From: Paractinoplanes lichenicola
GTDB lineage: Bacteria; Actinomycetota; Actinomycetes; Mycobacteriales; Micromonosporaceae
NCBI RefSeq assembly: GCF_016785085.1
Contig: NZ_JAENHO010000001.1
Span: 496,001 to 560,000, forward strand
DNA: 64,000 bases
Direction of reading: 5' to 3'
The notes beneath the pieces are model-generated. The model did not search any database. It saw nothing but the letters and a program-made list of their open reading frames with translations, and was not told the DNA's origin. The position numbers and the translations under genes were made by a program. Of the stretch, positions 1 through 8,669 are shown piece after piece (position 1 is the first letter of the stretch; each line of letters starts with the position of its first letter).

Positions 1-170
1 TGGACCCGGTCGCGCACCCCGTCGCCGTCGGAGTCGAGCGGGACCTCCACCCAGACGTCCTCGACGATGTCGCCGGGGGGTGCGGCCGAAGCGGGTGCGG
101 CGAGCGGGACCAGAGCGCCGATCAGGGCGAGGGAGATCACCGTCGCCAGCTTGCGTCGCATCGATGTCAT
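1..170 (-). CDS. Secreted Xaa-Pro dipeptidyl-peptidase-like protein (N-terminal fragment)
   Basis: Only the first 56 codons are inside the window. They encode a Sec signal peptide (MTSMRRKLATVISL, hydrophobic stretch, cleavage near APASAA) followed by VWVEVPLDSDGDGVRDRV. This D-x-D-x-D-G-x-x-D-R-V opening is typical of actinobacterial secreted S15/CocE-type X-Pro dipeptidyl peptidases, and it also looks like a calcium-binding loop. The catalytic alpha/beta-hydrolase part lies beyond the left edge, so the family call is inference from the N-terminus alone. Two in-frame ATG starts exist (170 and 161); I chose the outer one without strong ribosome-site evidence. Confidence 0.5.
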   Translation of the reverse strand, partial: MTSMRRKLATVISLALIGALVPLAAPASAAPPGDIVEDVWVEVPLDSDGDGVRDRV

Positions 171-192
171 CCAATGAGGATGCCCCGTCGGG

Positions 193-1368
193 TCAGCCCG
201 CGCTGCCCCGTCCGCGGACCGCCACGAAGAGGGCCGCCGCCGAGCACGCCAGCATGGTGGTGCCCATCGCGACCGCGGTCACCGTCCCCGGCAGGGTCAT
301 CGCCGAGGCGGCCAGCCCGCCCACCAGGAACTGCAGCAGCCCCTGCAGCGACGAGGCGGATCCGGCGGCCGACCCGTGCCCGTCCAGGGCCAGCGACGTC
401 GCGTTGGCCAGCACGAGCCCGAGCATCGACACCACCAGGAACAGGCCGGCCAGCAGGAACGGCAGCGGCAGGTCGAGCACGGCGCAGGCCAGCACCCCGG
501 CCGAGGCCAGGGTGGCCACCGTCAGCCCGATCCGCAGCAGCGCGCGCTCCCCCGCGACCCGGCCGACGAGCATGCCGTTGACCTGGCCGAGCAGCACGAT
601 GCCGAGCCCGTTGAGCCCGAAGACCAGGCTGAACTGCTGAGCCGTGAGCCCGTACGCCTCCTGCAGCACGAACGACGACCCGGAGATGTACGCGAACACG
701 GCGGCGAACATCAGCGCCGCGGCCAGCACGTAGCGCATGTAGTGCGGGTCGGTGACGAGGGTGCGGAAGGCGCGCAGCGTGCCCCGCGGATGGGAGCGCG
801 CGTGGTGCGACTCGGGCAACGTGAACAGCACCGCGACCAGCAGGGTCAGCCCGATCGCGGCCAGCACGAGGAACACTGCCCGCCAGGTGGTGACCGTCAG
901 CAGGAAGCCGCCGAGCACGGGGGCCAGGATCGGCGCCACCCCGTTGACGACCATGAGGGTCGAGAAGAACCGGGTCATGGCTGTGCCCTCGAACAGGTCG
1001 CGGACGATGGCCCGGGCCAGCACGATGCCCGCCGCCGCGCCCAGCGACTGCACGATCCGCCCGGCGATCAGCCACTCGACGGTCGGGGCCAGCGCGCACC
1101 ACAGCGATCCGGCCAGATAGAGCGTGATGCCGGTGAGCAGCGGGCGACGCCGGCCCCAGGCGTCCGACAGCGGCCCGACGATCACCTGCCCGACGGCCAG
1201 GCCGACGACGAACACCGTCAGGGTCAGCTGCACCAGCGACGGGCTGGTGCGCAGGTCGTCGGCCATGCCCGGCAGCGCCGGCAGATACATGTCGATCGTG
1301 AGCGGCCCGAAGCCGCTGAGCGACCCCAGGATCAGGGCCAGCCGCAACCGCCGTCGAGTGAGAGACAC
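193..1368 (-). CDS. Bcr/CflA-type MFS multidrug efflux transporter
   Basis: This 391-residue membrane protein has the drug:proton antiporter signatures of the Bcr/CflA subfamily: a first helix ending in IDMYLPALPGM and the MFS motif A variant GPLSDAWGRRRPLL between helices 2 and 3. Length and hydrophobicity fit 12 transmembrane helices. The family exports small drugs (bicyclomycin, chloramphenicol, sulfonamides) or metabolites such as cysteine; which one here cannot be told. The ATG at 1368 gives the usual short cytoplasmic N-terminus (MSLTRRRLRL). It lies 10 nt beyond the stop of the DUF4832-type gene on the same strand, so it may be co-transcribed with the sugar importer operon. Confidence 0.88.
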   Translation of the reverse strand: MSLTRRRLRLALILGSLSGFGPLTIDMYLPALPGMADDLRTSPSLVQLTLTVFVVGLAVGQVIVGPLSDAWGRRRPLLTGITLYLAGSLWCALAPTVEWLIAGRIVQSLGAAAGIVLARAIVRDLFEGTAMTRFFSTLMVVNGVAPILAPVLGGFLLTVTTWRAVFLVLAAIGLTLLVAVLFTLPESHHARSHPRGTLRAFRTLVTDPHYMRYVLAAALMFAAVFAYISGSSFVLQEAYGLTAQQFSLVFGLNGLGIVLLGQVNGMLVGRVAGERALLRIGLTVATLASAGVLACAVLDLPLPFLLAGLFLVVSMLGLVLANATSLALDGHGSAAGSASSLQGLLQFLVGGLAASAMTLPGTVTAVAMGTTMLACSAAALFVAVRGRGSAG

Positions 1369-1378
1369 ATGATCATTG

Positions 1379-2515
1379 TCAGCGAACGGTGACCGTGGCG
1401 TTCAGGTTGTTGAATCCGGTCGCGGCTTCCCACGTGCCCTCGTTGGCGAGCCGGATGGAGTATTCGGCGCGGGCCGGCAGCAGCGGGTCGGGCAGTTCCA
1501 GCAGCAGCCGGTACGACCCGGGGGTCAGCGAGGAGGGCACAATGACCGTTTGCGCCAGGGTCAGGGCGCCCGGCTGCCAGGTGCGCGGGTCGGCGTTGAG
1601 CGGGATCCGGGTGATCGCCCCGGTGGCCGCCGACCGCAGCACCAGCCGTACGGCTCGCGGGTTGTAGGGCGCGGCCCAGCCGTCGTTGCGGAGCCCGACA
1701 CTGATCGCCAGCGGTCCCCCGCGACTCGCGCTCGACGGGTAGGTGCCGTTGACCAGCGTCAGCCGATAGCCGAGTTTGCGCTTGATGTCGTTGAGGCAGC
1801 CGCCCGCCGCGAAGCCCGCGATCACATCGGGGTTGTAATTGACGTTCAGGTACGACCAGTGGAAGCCGGACAGCTCCGAGACGGCGGTCGGGCATTGCGA
1901 GCGCGGCGGGTTCACCACGCACGTCTCGCCGCCCATCGGATTGGTGCGCGTGTCCTGCTGCAGATACGGGTATTCGACGGCCGGGTTCTCATAGGTGCCG
2001 AAGTCGTCCGGGCTGGCCAGGAAGCAGTCGTTGTGATGCCCGATCCGGGCGACGGCCCCGGTGCCGTACATGGTGCGTTTGAATTTCGGCGTACGGAGTT
2101 GGATCGCTCTCGAGGAGGGCAGCACGCTCAGCAGTTTGTCCGTGACCCGTTTGCGGTCGGCCCAGTTCTGCGCGCTGATCACCCCTTCGTCGCCGAAGTT
2201 TCGGGTGTCCCACCATTCGCCCCACGTGCCGATGAAGCCGGCCTGCACGACCGAGATCACGTCGGCATTGCGCTGGAAATAGGGCGCGAGCTGATCGAGG
2301 TGCGCGACGACCTGGGCCGGGGTGGCGTCCGCGTCGTCGGTGTCGGAATAGGCGAACCGCAGCACGACTTTCAACCCCGCCCGCCGTACGGTGTCCAGTT
2401 GGTTTTGCAGTTGGGTCAGCGCGGCGGCACTGATCGGCGTGGTGCGGAAGTCGCGCAGATAGAAGATGCACATCACCAGCGAGATGTTCTCGGTCGTGCG
2501 ATAGCTCCGCAGCAC
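1379..2515 (-). CDS. DUF4874/DUF4832-type putative carbohydrate-active protein, 5' end abnormal
   Basis: The reading frame matches the DUF4874 (N-terminal, TIM-barrel-like) plus DUF4832 (C-terminal, beta-rich) architecture found in secreted or surface proteins thought to act on polysaccharides. Recognisable parts are FIGTWGEWWDTRNFGDEG near the barrel active site and a C-terminal beta-sandwich-like segment. The first possible in-frame start is GTG at 2515, but the frame stays open 21 codons further, up to the stop of the upstream permease (2581-2579). That extra stretch encodes NERGLYHHT, the family's conserved opening motif (NPxRGFYHHT). No in-frame start codon or signal peptide precedes it. 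The gene is therefore either 5'-truncated, read through from the permease stop, or affected by a small indel. Function in sugar utilisation is inferred from context. Confidence 0.6.
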   Translation of the reverse strand: MLRSYRTTENISLVMCIFYLRDFRTTPISAAALTQLQNQLDTVRRAGLKVVLRFAYSDTDDADATPAQVVAHLDQLAPYFQRNADVISVVQAGFIGTWGEWWDTRNFGDEGVISAQNWADRKRVTDKLLSVLPSSRAIQLRTPKFKRTMYGTGAVARIGHHNDCFLASPDDFGTYENPAVEYPYLQQDTRTNPMGGETCVVNPPRSQCPTAVSELSGFHWSYLNVNYNPDVIAGFAAGGCLNDIKRKLGYRLTLVNGTYPSSASRGGPLAISVGLRNDGWAAPYNPRAVRLVLRSAATGAITRIPLNADPRTWQPGALTLAQTVIVPSSLTPGSYRLLLELPDPLLPARAEYSIRLANEGTWEAATGFNNLNATVTVR

Positions 2516-2578
2516 GTTCTCGTCGAAGGCGCCGGCGTCACAGCTGCTGGTGTGGTGATAGAGCCCCCGTTCATTTAC

Positions 2579-3394
2579 TCACCCCTTTATTCCGGTCTGT
2601 GCGATGCCTTGGATGAACTGCCGCTGCAGGAAGATGAAGACGACGATGACCGGCACCGAAGCGAGCAAGGAGCCGGCCATGAGCACGGGATAGTCGGTCT
2701 GGAACTGGCCCTGCAGCGAGGCCAGCCCGGCCGAGAGCGGCATGGTGTCGGGGTCGCTGTTGACCACCAGCGGCCAGAACAGGTCGTTCCACGACCACAG
2801 CAGCACCAGCACGGCCAGTGCGAGCAGCCCCGGGCGGGCCAGTGGCAACATGATCGACCAATAGATCCGTACGGGTCCGGCGCCGTCGAGGCGGGCCGCC
2901 TCCTCCAGCTCCGGGGGCAGCCCGAGGAAGAACTGCCGCAGCAGGAAGACGCCGAACGCGCTGAACAGGCCGGGCACGATCAGCGCCTGCAGAGTGTTGA
3001 GCCAGCCCAGGGCCGACATGATCTGATACTGCGGGATGATGAACAGCTGCGGCGGCACCATGAGCACCGACAGGAACAGCCCGAAGAGCACCTTGCGGCC
3101 CGGGAACCGCAGCCGCGCGAAGGCGTACGCCGCCATCGAGCAGAGCAAGACCTGCCCGGCCGTACGGGCGAGGGCCACGATCACCGTGTTGCCGAACTGG
3201 GCGCCGAAGGGCAGCAGGTCGAAGACCCGCCCGTAGTTGCCCCACCGGCCGCTGGGCAGCAGCGTGGGCGGCACCGCGGTGGCCTCGCTCAGCGACTTCA
3301 GCGACGTGACGAGCTGCCACACGAACGGCGCCACCATGACCAGCGACGCGGCGATCAGCACGGTGTGCAACAGCACGCGGGACCGGCTAGGCAT
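2579..3394 (-). CDS. CUT1 carbohydrate ABC transporter permease (MalG-like)
   Basis: The 271-residue inner-membrane permease has six predicted helices and the ATPase-coupling EAA loop EEAARLDGAGPVRIYW. It has the conserved C-terminus of MalG-type permeases (FLQRQFIQGIAQTGIKG). Its start overlaps the end of the companion permease by 8 nt. Together with the binding lipoprotein it would import a sugar or oligosaccharide. No ATPase gene is linked, as is common for actinobacterial CUT1 systems that share a MsiK-type ATPase encoded elsewhere. The stop codon is followed directly, in the same frame, by the DUF4874 motif of the next gene. Confidence 0.92.
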   Translation of the reverse strand: MPSRSRVLLHTVLIAASLVMVAPFVWQLVTSLKSLSEATAVPPTLLPSGRWGNYGRVFDLLPFGAQFGNTVIVALARTAGQVLLCSMAAYAFARLRFPGRKVLFGLFLSVLMVPPQLFIIPQYQIMSALGWLNTLQALIVPGLFSAFGVFLLRQFFLGLPPELEEAARLDGAGPVRIYWSIMLPLARPGLLALAVLVLLWSWNDLFWPLVVNSDPDTMPLSAGLASLQGQFQTDYPVLMAGSLLASVPVIVVFIFLQRQFIQGIAQTGIKG

Positions 3395-4289
3395 AGTGCA
3401 CCCACCGTCGCTGGAGCCGGAACTGCACGAGGGTGAGCGCCGCGATGATCAGGAGAAGCACCATGACGATGGCGGCCGCGTAGCCGCGCTCGTTGGTCAC
3501 GAAGGCCCGGTCGTAGAAGAGCGCGACGACGGTCTGCAGCCGGGGGTAGGCCGGGTTGGCCCGCGCCGACGCGCCCGACCCGGCGATCACGAAGACCAGG
3601 TCGAACAGCTGCAGCGAGCCGATCACCGAGATGACCGAGACGAAGAACGCGGTCGGCGAGAGCAGCGGCAGGGTGATCCGGAAGAACTGCCGCACCGGGC
3701 CGGCCCCGTCGAGCGCGGCCGCCTCGTAGTATTCGGCCGGGATGGCCTGCATGCCGGCCAGAAAGATGATCAGGTTGTAGCCGAGGCTGCTCCAGATGCC
3801 GATCACCACAAGGGCGTAGAGGGCCGTGGCAGGATCGGCGATCCAGTTCGGGCCGTCGATCCCGGCCAGCGACAACAGATAGTTGATCAGGCCGTAGTCG
3901 CCGTTGTAGAGCCAGCGCCACACCATCGCCACGGCGACCGGCATGGTGACCACGGGCAGGAAGAACAGGGTGCGATAGACGCCGGCGCCGCGCATCTTCC
4001 GGTTGAGCAGCGCGGCGAAGACGACGGCGAGCGGGATCGAGACCAGGCCGAGCACGGTGTACGAGATCGTGTTGACCAGCGCCCGGCCCACCTCGGAGTC
4101 GTGGATCAGCCGGACGTAGTTGTCGGCGCCCGACCATTCGTGGCCGCCGAACGCGCCCCATTCGGTGAAGGAGAAATACGCCGTCTGCAACACCGGCCAG
4201 AGATAGAAGACGCCCAGTCCGAGCGCGATCGGAGCGATGAACGCGTACGCCCACAACGCCTCGGTGATCCGGTCCCGCCGTCGTGTCAC
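3387..4289 (-). CDS. CUT1 carbohydrate ABC transporter permease (MalF/UgpA-like)
   Basis: This 300-residue polytopic membrane protein has an EAA loop, YEAAALDGAGPVRQFF, and the first-helix motif FIAPIALGLGVFYLWP typical of MalF/UgpA-type sugar permeases. It is the first permease after the solute-binding gene (stop at 4294, 4 nt away) and overlaps the second permease, so all three are one transcription unit. It should form the transmembrane heterodimer with the 2579-3394 product. The substrate is unknown; linkage to a ROK repressor and an Idh/MocA dehydrogenase fits a sugar or inositol-like compound. Confidence 0.92.
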   Translation of the reverse strand: MTRRRDRITEALWAYAFIAPIALGLGVFYLWPVLQTAYFSFTEWGAFGGHEWSGADNYVRLIHDSEVGRALVNTISYTVLGLVSIPLAVVFAALLNRKMRGAGVYRTLFFLPVVTMPVAVAMVWRWLYNGDYGLINYLLSLAGIDGPNWIADPATALYALVVIGIWSSLGYNLIIFLAGMQAIPAEYYEAAALDGAGPVRQFFRITLPLLSPTAFFVSVISVIGSLQLFDLVFVIAGSGASARANPAYPRLQTVVALFYDRAFVTNERGYAAAIVMVLLLIIAALTLVQFRLQRRWVHYA

Positions 4290-4293
4290 CCGC

Positions 4294-5544
4294 TCACTCC
4301 TTGGCGAGCAGGTCGTTCATCGTCTTCGCGAGGTCGGTGGCGGCCCGGTCGACCGGCTGCTCGCCCGACCACGCCTTGGTCAGATGGGTCAGCTCCGCCT
4401 CGTTCCAGGCCGCGGTGTTCTTCGAGACCGGGTACGGAACGGCGTAGTCGACCGCGTCGAGGAAGGTCTGGAGATTCAGGTCCGGGTGCGCCTTGACCCA
4501 GTCGGACTGCGTTCCCTCGTACGCGGGAATGGGTCCTTTCTTCCCGAGGATGTCGGCGGCCGGCTTGGAACCGAGATACTTCACGAACTCCCAGGCCTGC
4601 TTCGGGTGCTCGGATTTGGCCCCGACGACGTTGGCCACGCCGTGAATGATGGTCGCCTGCTTCTCGCCCTTCGGCAGCGGTGCGACGTCGACCTTGTCCT
4701 TGGTGTAGTCGTTGCCGGTGAACTCGCCGACGTTCCAGGAGCCGCCCCAATACATGGCGAGCTTGCCCGCCTCGAACAGTTGCAGCGGCACGGTGTCGGT
4801 CATCGTCTTGAGGTCGGGCGAATGCTTGTTCGCGATCAGGTCGGTCCAGAACTTGAGCCCGGCGATCGTCTTCGGGTCGTCGTATCCGGACTTCTTGCCG
4901 TCGGGCGAGATGACGAAGCCGCCGGCCTGCGCGATGGTGTCGTACTGGTATTCCTGGAAACTGCTCAGCGGGGCCCCGACGCCGAAGACACCCGTTTTGG
5001 CGTCGGTCAGCTCGGCCGCCGCGTCCTGGAAGTCGGCCCAGGTCCACCCGTCCTTCGGATAGGGCACTTTCTTGGCGTCGAAGAGCTTCTTGTTGAACCA
5101 GACGCCCACGGTGTCCATGTCCTTGGGCAGACCGAAATTCTTTCCCTCGTACGTGTAGAGGTCGACCAGCGGTTTGGGATAGACCGACATGTCCGCCTGT
5201 TCGGCGTTGGGCGCGATCACGCCGTTGGCCGCGTAGAGCTGGAAGTTCGGCCCGTTCATCCAGAACACGTCGGGGGCCGCGCCGCCGGTGGCCGCCGCCT
5301 TGAGCTTGGTCCAGTAGCCCTCCCACGGGGTCAGCTGGACGTCGATGGTGGTGGTCGGGTGGGTGCGGGTGAAGTCGGCCGCCAGTTCCTGCATGGCCGC
5401 CTTCTGGTTCTGGTCCCACACCGCGTAGGTCAGCGTGACGTTGCCGTCCGCCTCGCCGTCATCGTCGCCGTCGCCGCCGGAGCAACCTGACAGTGCCAGC
5501 CCTGCCGCCAGCAGGGCAGCACCTACTCGCATGAAGGTGCGCAT
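4294..5544 (-). CDS. Extracellular sugar-binding lipoprotein (family 1 solute-binding protein)
   Basis: The 416-residue protein has a lipoprotein signal peptide with lipobox LSGC (mature Cys at residue 21) and an acidic linker (GGDGDDDGEADG). The binding-protein fold follows: LTYAVWDQNQKAAMQELAADF, then WEGYWTKLKAAATGGAAPDV. This is the hallmark opening of CUT1 binding proteins, which catch mono- or oligosaccharides outside the membrane and deliver them to the two permeases downstream. It is first in the ABC operon, and the 96-nt gap to the ROK gene contains a 20-bp inverted repeat. Confidence 0.93.
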   Translation of the reverse strand: MRTFMRVGAALLAAGLALSGCSGGDGDDDGEADGNVTLTYAVWDQNQKAAMQELAADFTRTHPTTTIDVQLTPWEGYWTKLKAAATGGAAPDVFWMNGPNFQLYAANGVIAPNAEQADMSVYPKPLVDLYTYEGKNFGLPKDMDTVGVWFNKKLFDAKKVPYPKDGWTWADFQDAAAELTDAKTGVFGVGAPLSSFQEYQYDTIAQAGGFVISPDGKKSGYDDPKTIAGLKFWTDLIANKHSPDLKTMTDTVPLQLFEAGKLAMYWGGSWNVGEFTGNDYTKDKVDVAPLPKGEKQATIIHGVANVVGAKSEHPKQAWEFVKYLGSKPAADILGKKGPIPAYEGTQSDWVKAHPDLNLQTFLDAVDYAVPYPVSKNTAAWNEAELTHLTKAWSGEQPVDRAATDLAKTMNDLLAKE

Positions 5545-5584
5545 CTCATCGCCTCAAAAGATCGATGCCGGGAATTATCATGGG

Positions 5585-5604
5585 GTGCATGGAAATTAAT
5601 GCAC
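5585..5604. promoter_or_regulatory. Inverted repeat GTGCAT-N8-ATGCAC, candidate ROK operator
   Basis: A perfect 6-bp inverted repeat spans 20 bp in the only gap between the ROK regulator gene and the binding-protein gene, about 40 nt upstream of the ATG at 5544. The AT-rich centre (GGAAATTA) and position fit an operator over the importer promoter. Binding by the neighbouring ROK protein is inference. Confidence 0.5.
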
Positions 5605-5640
5605 GTCATCCATGACTCACAAGGGATGACCGGCAAACGC

Positions 5641-6750
5641 TCAATCTCGATTGCGCGCGAAGCGCTGCGGCGAGCTCATGTCGAGCGCGAGCTTGGCCGC
5701 GCCCAGGGCCACTCCCTCGTCGGCCAGCACCGAGACGCGCAGCTCGGGCGTGCGCAGGCACCAGCGGTCGAGCTCGGCCCGCAGCGGCTCGAGAAACACG
5801 TCGGCCGAGCGCGAGAAGCCGCCGCCGATCACCACCAGCTCGGGGTCGAGGGTCAGCACCAGCGCCGAGATGCCCTGCGCGAGGTCCTTCACATAGCGCC
5901 GCAGCGCCGCCGTGGCCGCCTTGTCGCCGGCCCGGCTCGCGGCGAAGACGTCGCCGTCGTGCAGCCACGCCCGCAGGTGCCCGGGCGCGCGCTGCCAGCC
6001 CGCCGCGGGCAGGGCGCCGATCTCGCCGGCCGCGTTGCCGAACCCGCGGTGCAGCTTGCCGCCGATGACCAGGCCGGCCCCGGTGCGCCAGCCGGCCAGG
6101 ATGAAGACCATGTCGGCGGCGTGCCGGGCGACGCCGCGCCAGGTCTCGGCGAGCGCGGCGACCTTGCAGTCGTTCTCGACCCAGACCGCCCCGCCGACCC
6201 GGTCGCGCAGATGACCGGCCAGGTCGACGCCGGTCCACTCGGTCAGCGCCTCGGACAGCATCACCCGGCCCGTGCCGTCGACCAGGCCGGTGGTGGCCAC
6301 CCCGGCGCCCCACAACTCCTCGCCGGTCAGGCCCGCCGAGCGCAGCACCCCGGCGACAGCCTTGTCGACCGCGGCCAGCCGCTCGCTGCGGCCCAGCTCG
6401 GGCGTCACCGCGACCTGCCGGCTGTGCCAGACCGTGCCGTCGAGGTCGGTGATCACCGCGAGCACCTTGTGCCCGCCGACGTCGACGCCGAGCAGGTGAC
6501 CGGCGTCGGCCCGGAACCGGTAGCGCCGGGCCGGGCGGCCGACCCCGCCCGCGGCCGGCTCCATCTCGGCCACCCAGCCCACCTCGAGCAGCTCCTGCAC
6601 GACGTCCTCGGTCGAGGCGCGCGACAGCCCGACCCGCTGGGCGAGCTCGGTCAGCGTCTGCGGCCGCTCGTCGCGCAGCACCCGCATCACCGACTCCGCG
6701 TTGAGCTGCCGCAGCCGGGACAGGTCCCCGCCGTTCAGGTGTGCCGTCAC
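5641..6750 (-). CDS. ROK-family transcriptional regulator (NagC/Mlc/XylR type)
   Basis: The 369-residue protein has an N-terminal winged helix-turn-helix (about residues 10-65, LTELAQRVGLSRASTEDVVQ) and a C-terminal ROK sugar-kinase fold beginning LLGVDVGGHKVLAVITDLDG. NagC/XylR-type proteins repress sugar uptake genes and are released by a sugar or sugar phosphate. The usual zinc ligands (CxCGxxGC after GEIG) are missing: GEIGALPAAGWQRAPGHL has no cysteine, so the sensor site differs from typical members. It is encoded upstream of the importer on the same strand and divergently from the Gfo/Idh/MocA gene, and probably controls both. Confidence 0.9.
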   Translation of the reverse strand: MTAHLNGGDLSRLRQLNAESVMRVLRDERPQTLTELAQRVGLSRASTEDVVQELLEVGWVAEMEPAAGGVGRPARRYRFRADAGHLLGVDVGGHKVLAVITDLDGTVWHSRQVAVTPELGRSERLAAVDKAVAGVLRSAGLTGEELWGAGVATTGLVDGTGRVMLSEALTEWTGVDLAGHLRDRVGGAVWVENDCKVAALAETWRGVARHAADMVFILAGWRTGAGLVIGGKLHRGFGNAAGEIGALPAAGWQRAPGHLRAWLHDGDVFAASRAGDKAATAALRRYVKDLAQGISALVLTLDPELVVIGGGFSRSADVFLEPLRAELDRWCLRTPELRVSVLADEGVALGAAKLALDMSSPQRFARNRD

Positions 6751-6756
6751 GCCCGC

Positions 6757-6792
6757 CCCCTTGAGCTTCCGCCCCTGCCCCTTGAGCTTCCG
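6757..6792. promoter_or_regulatory. Two direct repeats of CCCCTTGAGCTTCCG in the divergent promoter
   Basis: Identical 15-bp copies lie at 6757-6771 and 6778-6792, 21 bp apart, which is two DNA turns. They sit between the ROK start (6750) and the dehydrogenase start (6842). Position and phasing suggest binding sites for a dimeric regulator, possibly the ROK protein; a simple local duplication is the alternative. Confidence 0.45.
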
Positions 6793-6841
6793 TCCCCGAG
6801 GCCTTTAGATGGAGTCCTGGATAACTTGCCGAAGGGACACC

Positions 6842-8113
6842 ATGTCTGCGGTGACTCTAGCTCTCGTCGGTGCGGGCCTCCGGGGCCAGGCCTACGCCCG
6901 GCACGCGGTCAGCACCGGCGCGGCCCGGGTGGTGGCCGTGGCCGAGCCCGACCCCGGGCGGCGCGCCGCGGCCGCGGCCGAGTTCGGTGTCGAGCCCTCC
7001 CTGGTCTTCGACTCGTGGACCGGCCTGGCCGACCGGCCCCGCGCGGCCGACGCAGCCATCGTGGCCACCCAGGACCGGATGCACCGCGACCCGGCCGTCC
7101 GGCTGGCCGACCTGGGCTATCACCTGCTCATCGAGAAACCGCTGGCCCCGACGGACGAGGACGCCGCCGCGATCGTGGACGCGGCCCGGCGCAACAAGGT
7201 GATCACCGCCGTCTGCCACGTGCTGCGCTACACGGCGTACACCCGGCTGTTGAAGTCGCTGCTGGCCGAGGGCCGGATCGGCAAGCTGGTCAGCGTGCAG
7301 CACCTGGAGCCGGTCGGCTGGTGGCACTTCGCGCACTCGTTCGTGCGCGGCCACTGGCGCAACACCGAGCTGTCCGGGCCGCTGCTGCTGACCAAGTGCT
7401 GCCACGACATCGACTGGCTGATGTATCTGTTCGAGCAGCTCCCCGACCGGGTCAGCTCGTTCGGCAGCCTGTCGCACTTCCGCGCCGCCGAGCGGCCGGC
7501 CGGGGCGACCGAGCGCTGCCTGGACTGCCCGGTCGAGCCGACGTGCCCCTATTCGGCCAAACGCCGCTACGCGCAGGCGCTGGCCGACCCCGACGAGCAC
7601 TTCTGGCCGCTGGGTGCGGTCACCCCGACCGCCACCGCCACGGCCGTCGAGGACGCTCTGCGCGACGGCCCGTACGGGCGCTGCGTCTACGCCTGCGACA
7701 ACGACGTGGTCGATCACCAGGTGGTCAACATGGCCTTCCCCGACGGCGCGACCTGCTCGTTCACGGTCAGCGCGTTCACCCCGATGGAACACCGCCGCAC
7801 CCGGCTGCAGGGCACGCACGGCTATCTCGACGGCGACGGCCGCACGGTGCGTCACCTGGACTTCCTGACCGGCCGCGAGGAGATCCTCGACTCCGCCACG
7901 GAGAGCGGCCCGTCCGCCGCCGACGGCCACGGCGGCGGCGACGAGGGCCTGGTCGACGCCTTCCTGCGGGCGGTGGCCACCGGCGACGACTCGGCGCTGC
8001 TCTCCGACCCGGCCGAGAGCCTGGCCACCCACCGCGTGGTGTGGGCGGCCGAGCGGGCCCGGCTCACCGACCAGGTGGTGCGCCTGCCGGTCGGCACTAC
8101 GCGTGGTCGATGA
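6842..8113 (+). CDS. Gfo/Idh/MocA family NAD(P)-dependent oxidoreductase
   Basis: The product (423 aa from this start) has an N-terminal Rossmann fold (LALVGAGLRGQAYARHA), the family motif LIEKPLAPTDEDAA near residue 95, and a C-terminal Gfo/Idh/MocA alpha/beta domain with CCHDIDWLMYL. Members oxidise or reduce sugars, inositols and their derivatives. An added cysteine-rich insert (CLDCPVEPTCPYSAKR, then CVYACDND) resembles a metal-binding loop seen in one subgroup. ATG at 6842 is preferred over one at 6809 because AAGGGA lies just upstream and the Rossmann motif then starts at the usual position. Divergent from the ROK regulator, it probably processes the imported sugar. Confidence 0.9.
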   Translation: MSAVTLALVGAGLRGQAYARHAVSTGAARVVAVAEPDPGRRAAAAAEFGVEPSLVFDSWTGLADRPRAADAAIVATQDRMHRDPAVRLADLGYHLLIEKPLAPTDEDAAAIVDAARRNKVITAVCHVLRYTAYTRLLKSLLAEGRIGKLVSVQHLEPVGWWHFAHSFVRGHWRNTELSGPLLLTKCCHDIDWLMYLFEQLPDRVSSFGSLSHFRAAERPAGATERCLDCPVEPTCPYSAKRRYAQALADPDEHFWPLGAVTPTATATAVEDALRDGPYGRCVYACDNDVVDHQVVNMAFPDGATCSFTVSAFTPMEHRRTRLQGTHGYLDGDGRTVRHLDFLTGREEILDSATESGPSAADGHGGGDEGLVDAFLRAVATGDDSALLSDPAESLATHRVVWAAERARLTDQVVRLPVGTTRGR

Positions 8114-8160
8114 GGTCACGTCGGCCGGTGGCTGGCCGGGCCCGAGCGACTTGACGACCG

Positions 8161-8601
8161 TCATCCCGCGGCGGCAAAACCTTCCGCCGTACGGGCTTGG
8201 TTGATCGGCAGCTCTTCGGCGCTCTCGGGCAGGCCGCTCGTGTGCTGCAGCAGCTGCCGTACGGTGATCTTCGGCCCGTCGTGGCCGTTGCCCTGCACCA
8301 CCCCGGGCAGCAGCTGCTCGACGGTGTCGGTGAGTCTCAGCCGGCCCTCGCCGACGAGCTGCAGCACGGTCGTCGCCGTGAAGATCTTGGTCGTGCTGTT
8401 GATGCGGTGGTAGGCGTTCCAGGGCACCGGTCCGCTGCGGACGACGGTCGTGTGGGTGCCGGTCCGCACCTCGGCCAGCACACCGGCCGCCCCGGCCCGG
8501 ACGATCGCGTCGGCGTCGCGCTGCAGTTCCGGCTTGGGCGCCGCGCCGGCCGTCGACGCGGTCACCAGGGCAACACCCATCAGAACCAAATTTCTCCACA
8601 T
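8161..8601 (-). pseudogene. Remnant of a serine beta-lactamase-like / D-Ala-D-Ala carboxypeptidase gene
   Basis: The 146-residue frame starts with a signal peptide (MWRNLVLMGVALVTASTAGA). It continues as a class C beta-lactamase-related domain with the catalytic SxxK motif (INSTTKIFTATTVLQLV) and VRQLLQHTSGLPE. Full-length members are about 350-400 residues. Here the frame stops after FAAAG, before the YxN and HxG catalytic motifs, and I found no continuation downstream in other frames. It is therefore read as a 3'-truncated gene, probably without activity. It converges with the Gfo/Idh/MocA gene. Confidence 0.7.
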
Positions 8602-8669
8602 GCCCACGACCTTGCGGTGACGCGGCCGATCCCGGCAGAGCCCGATGTCACCGCCGGCGATGACAGCAA

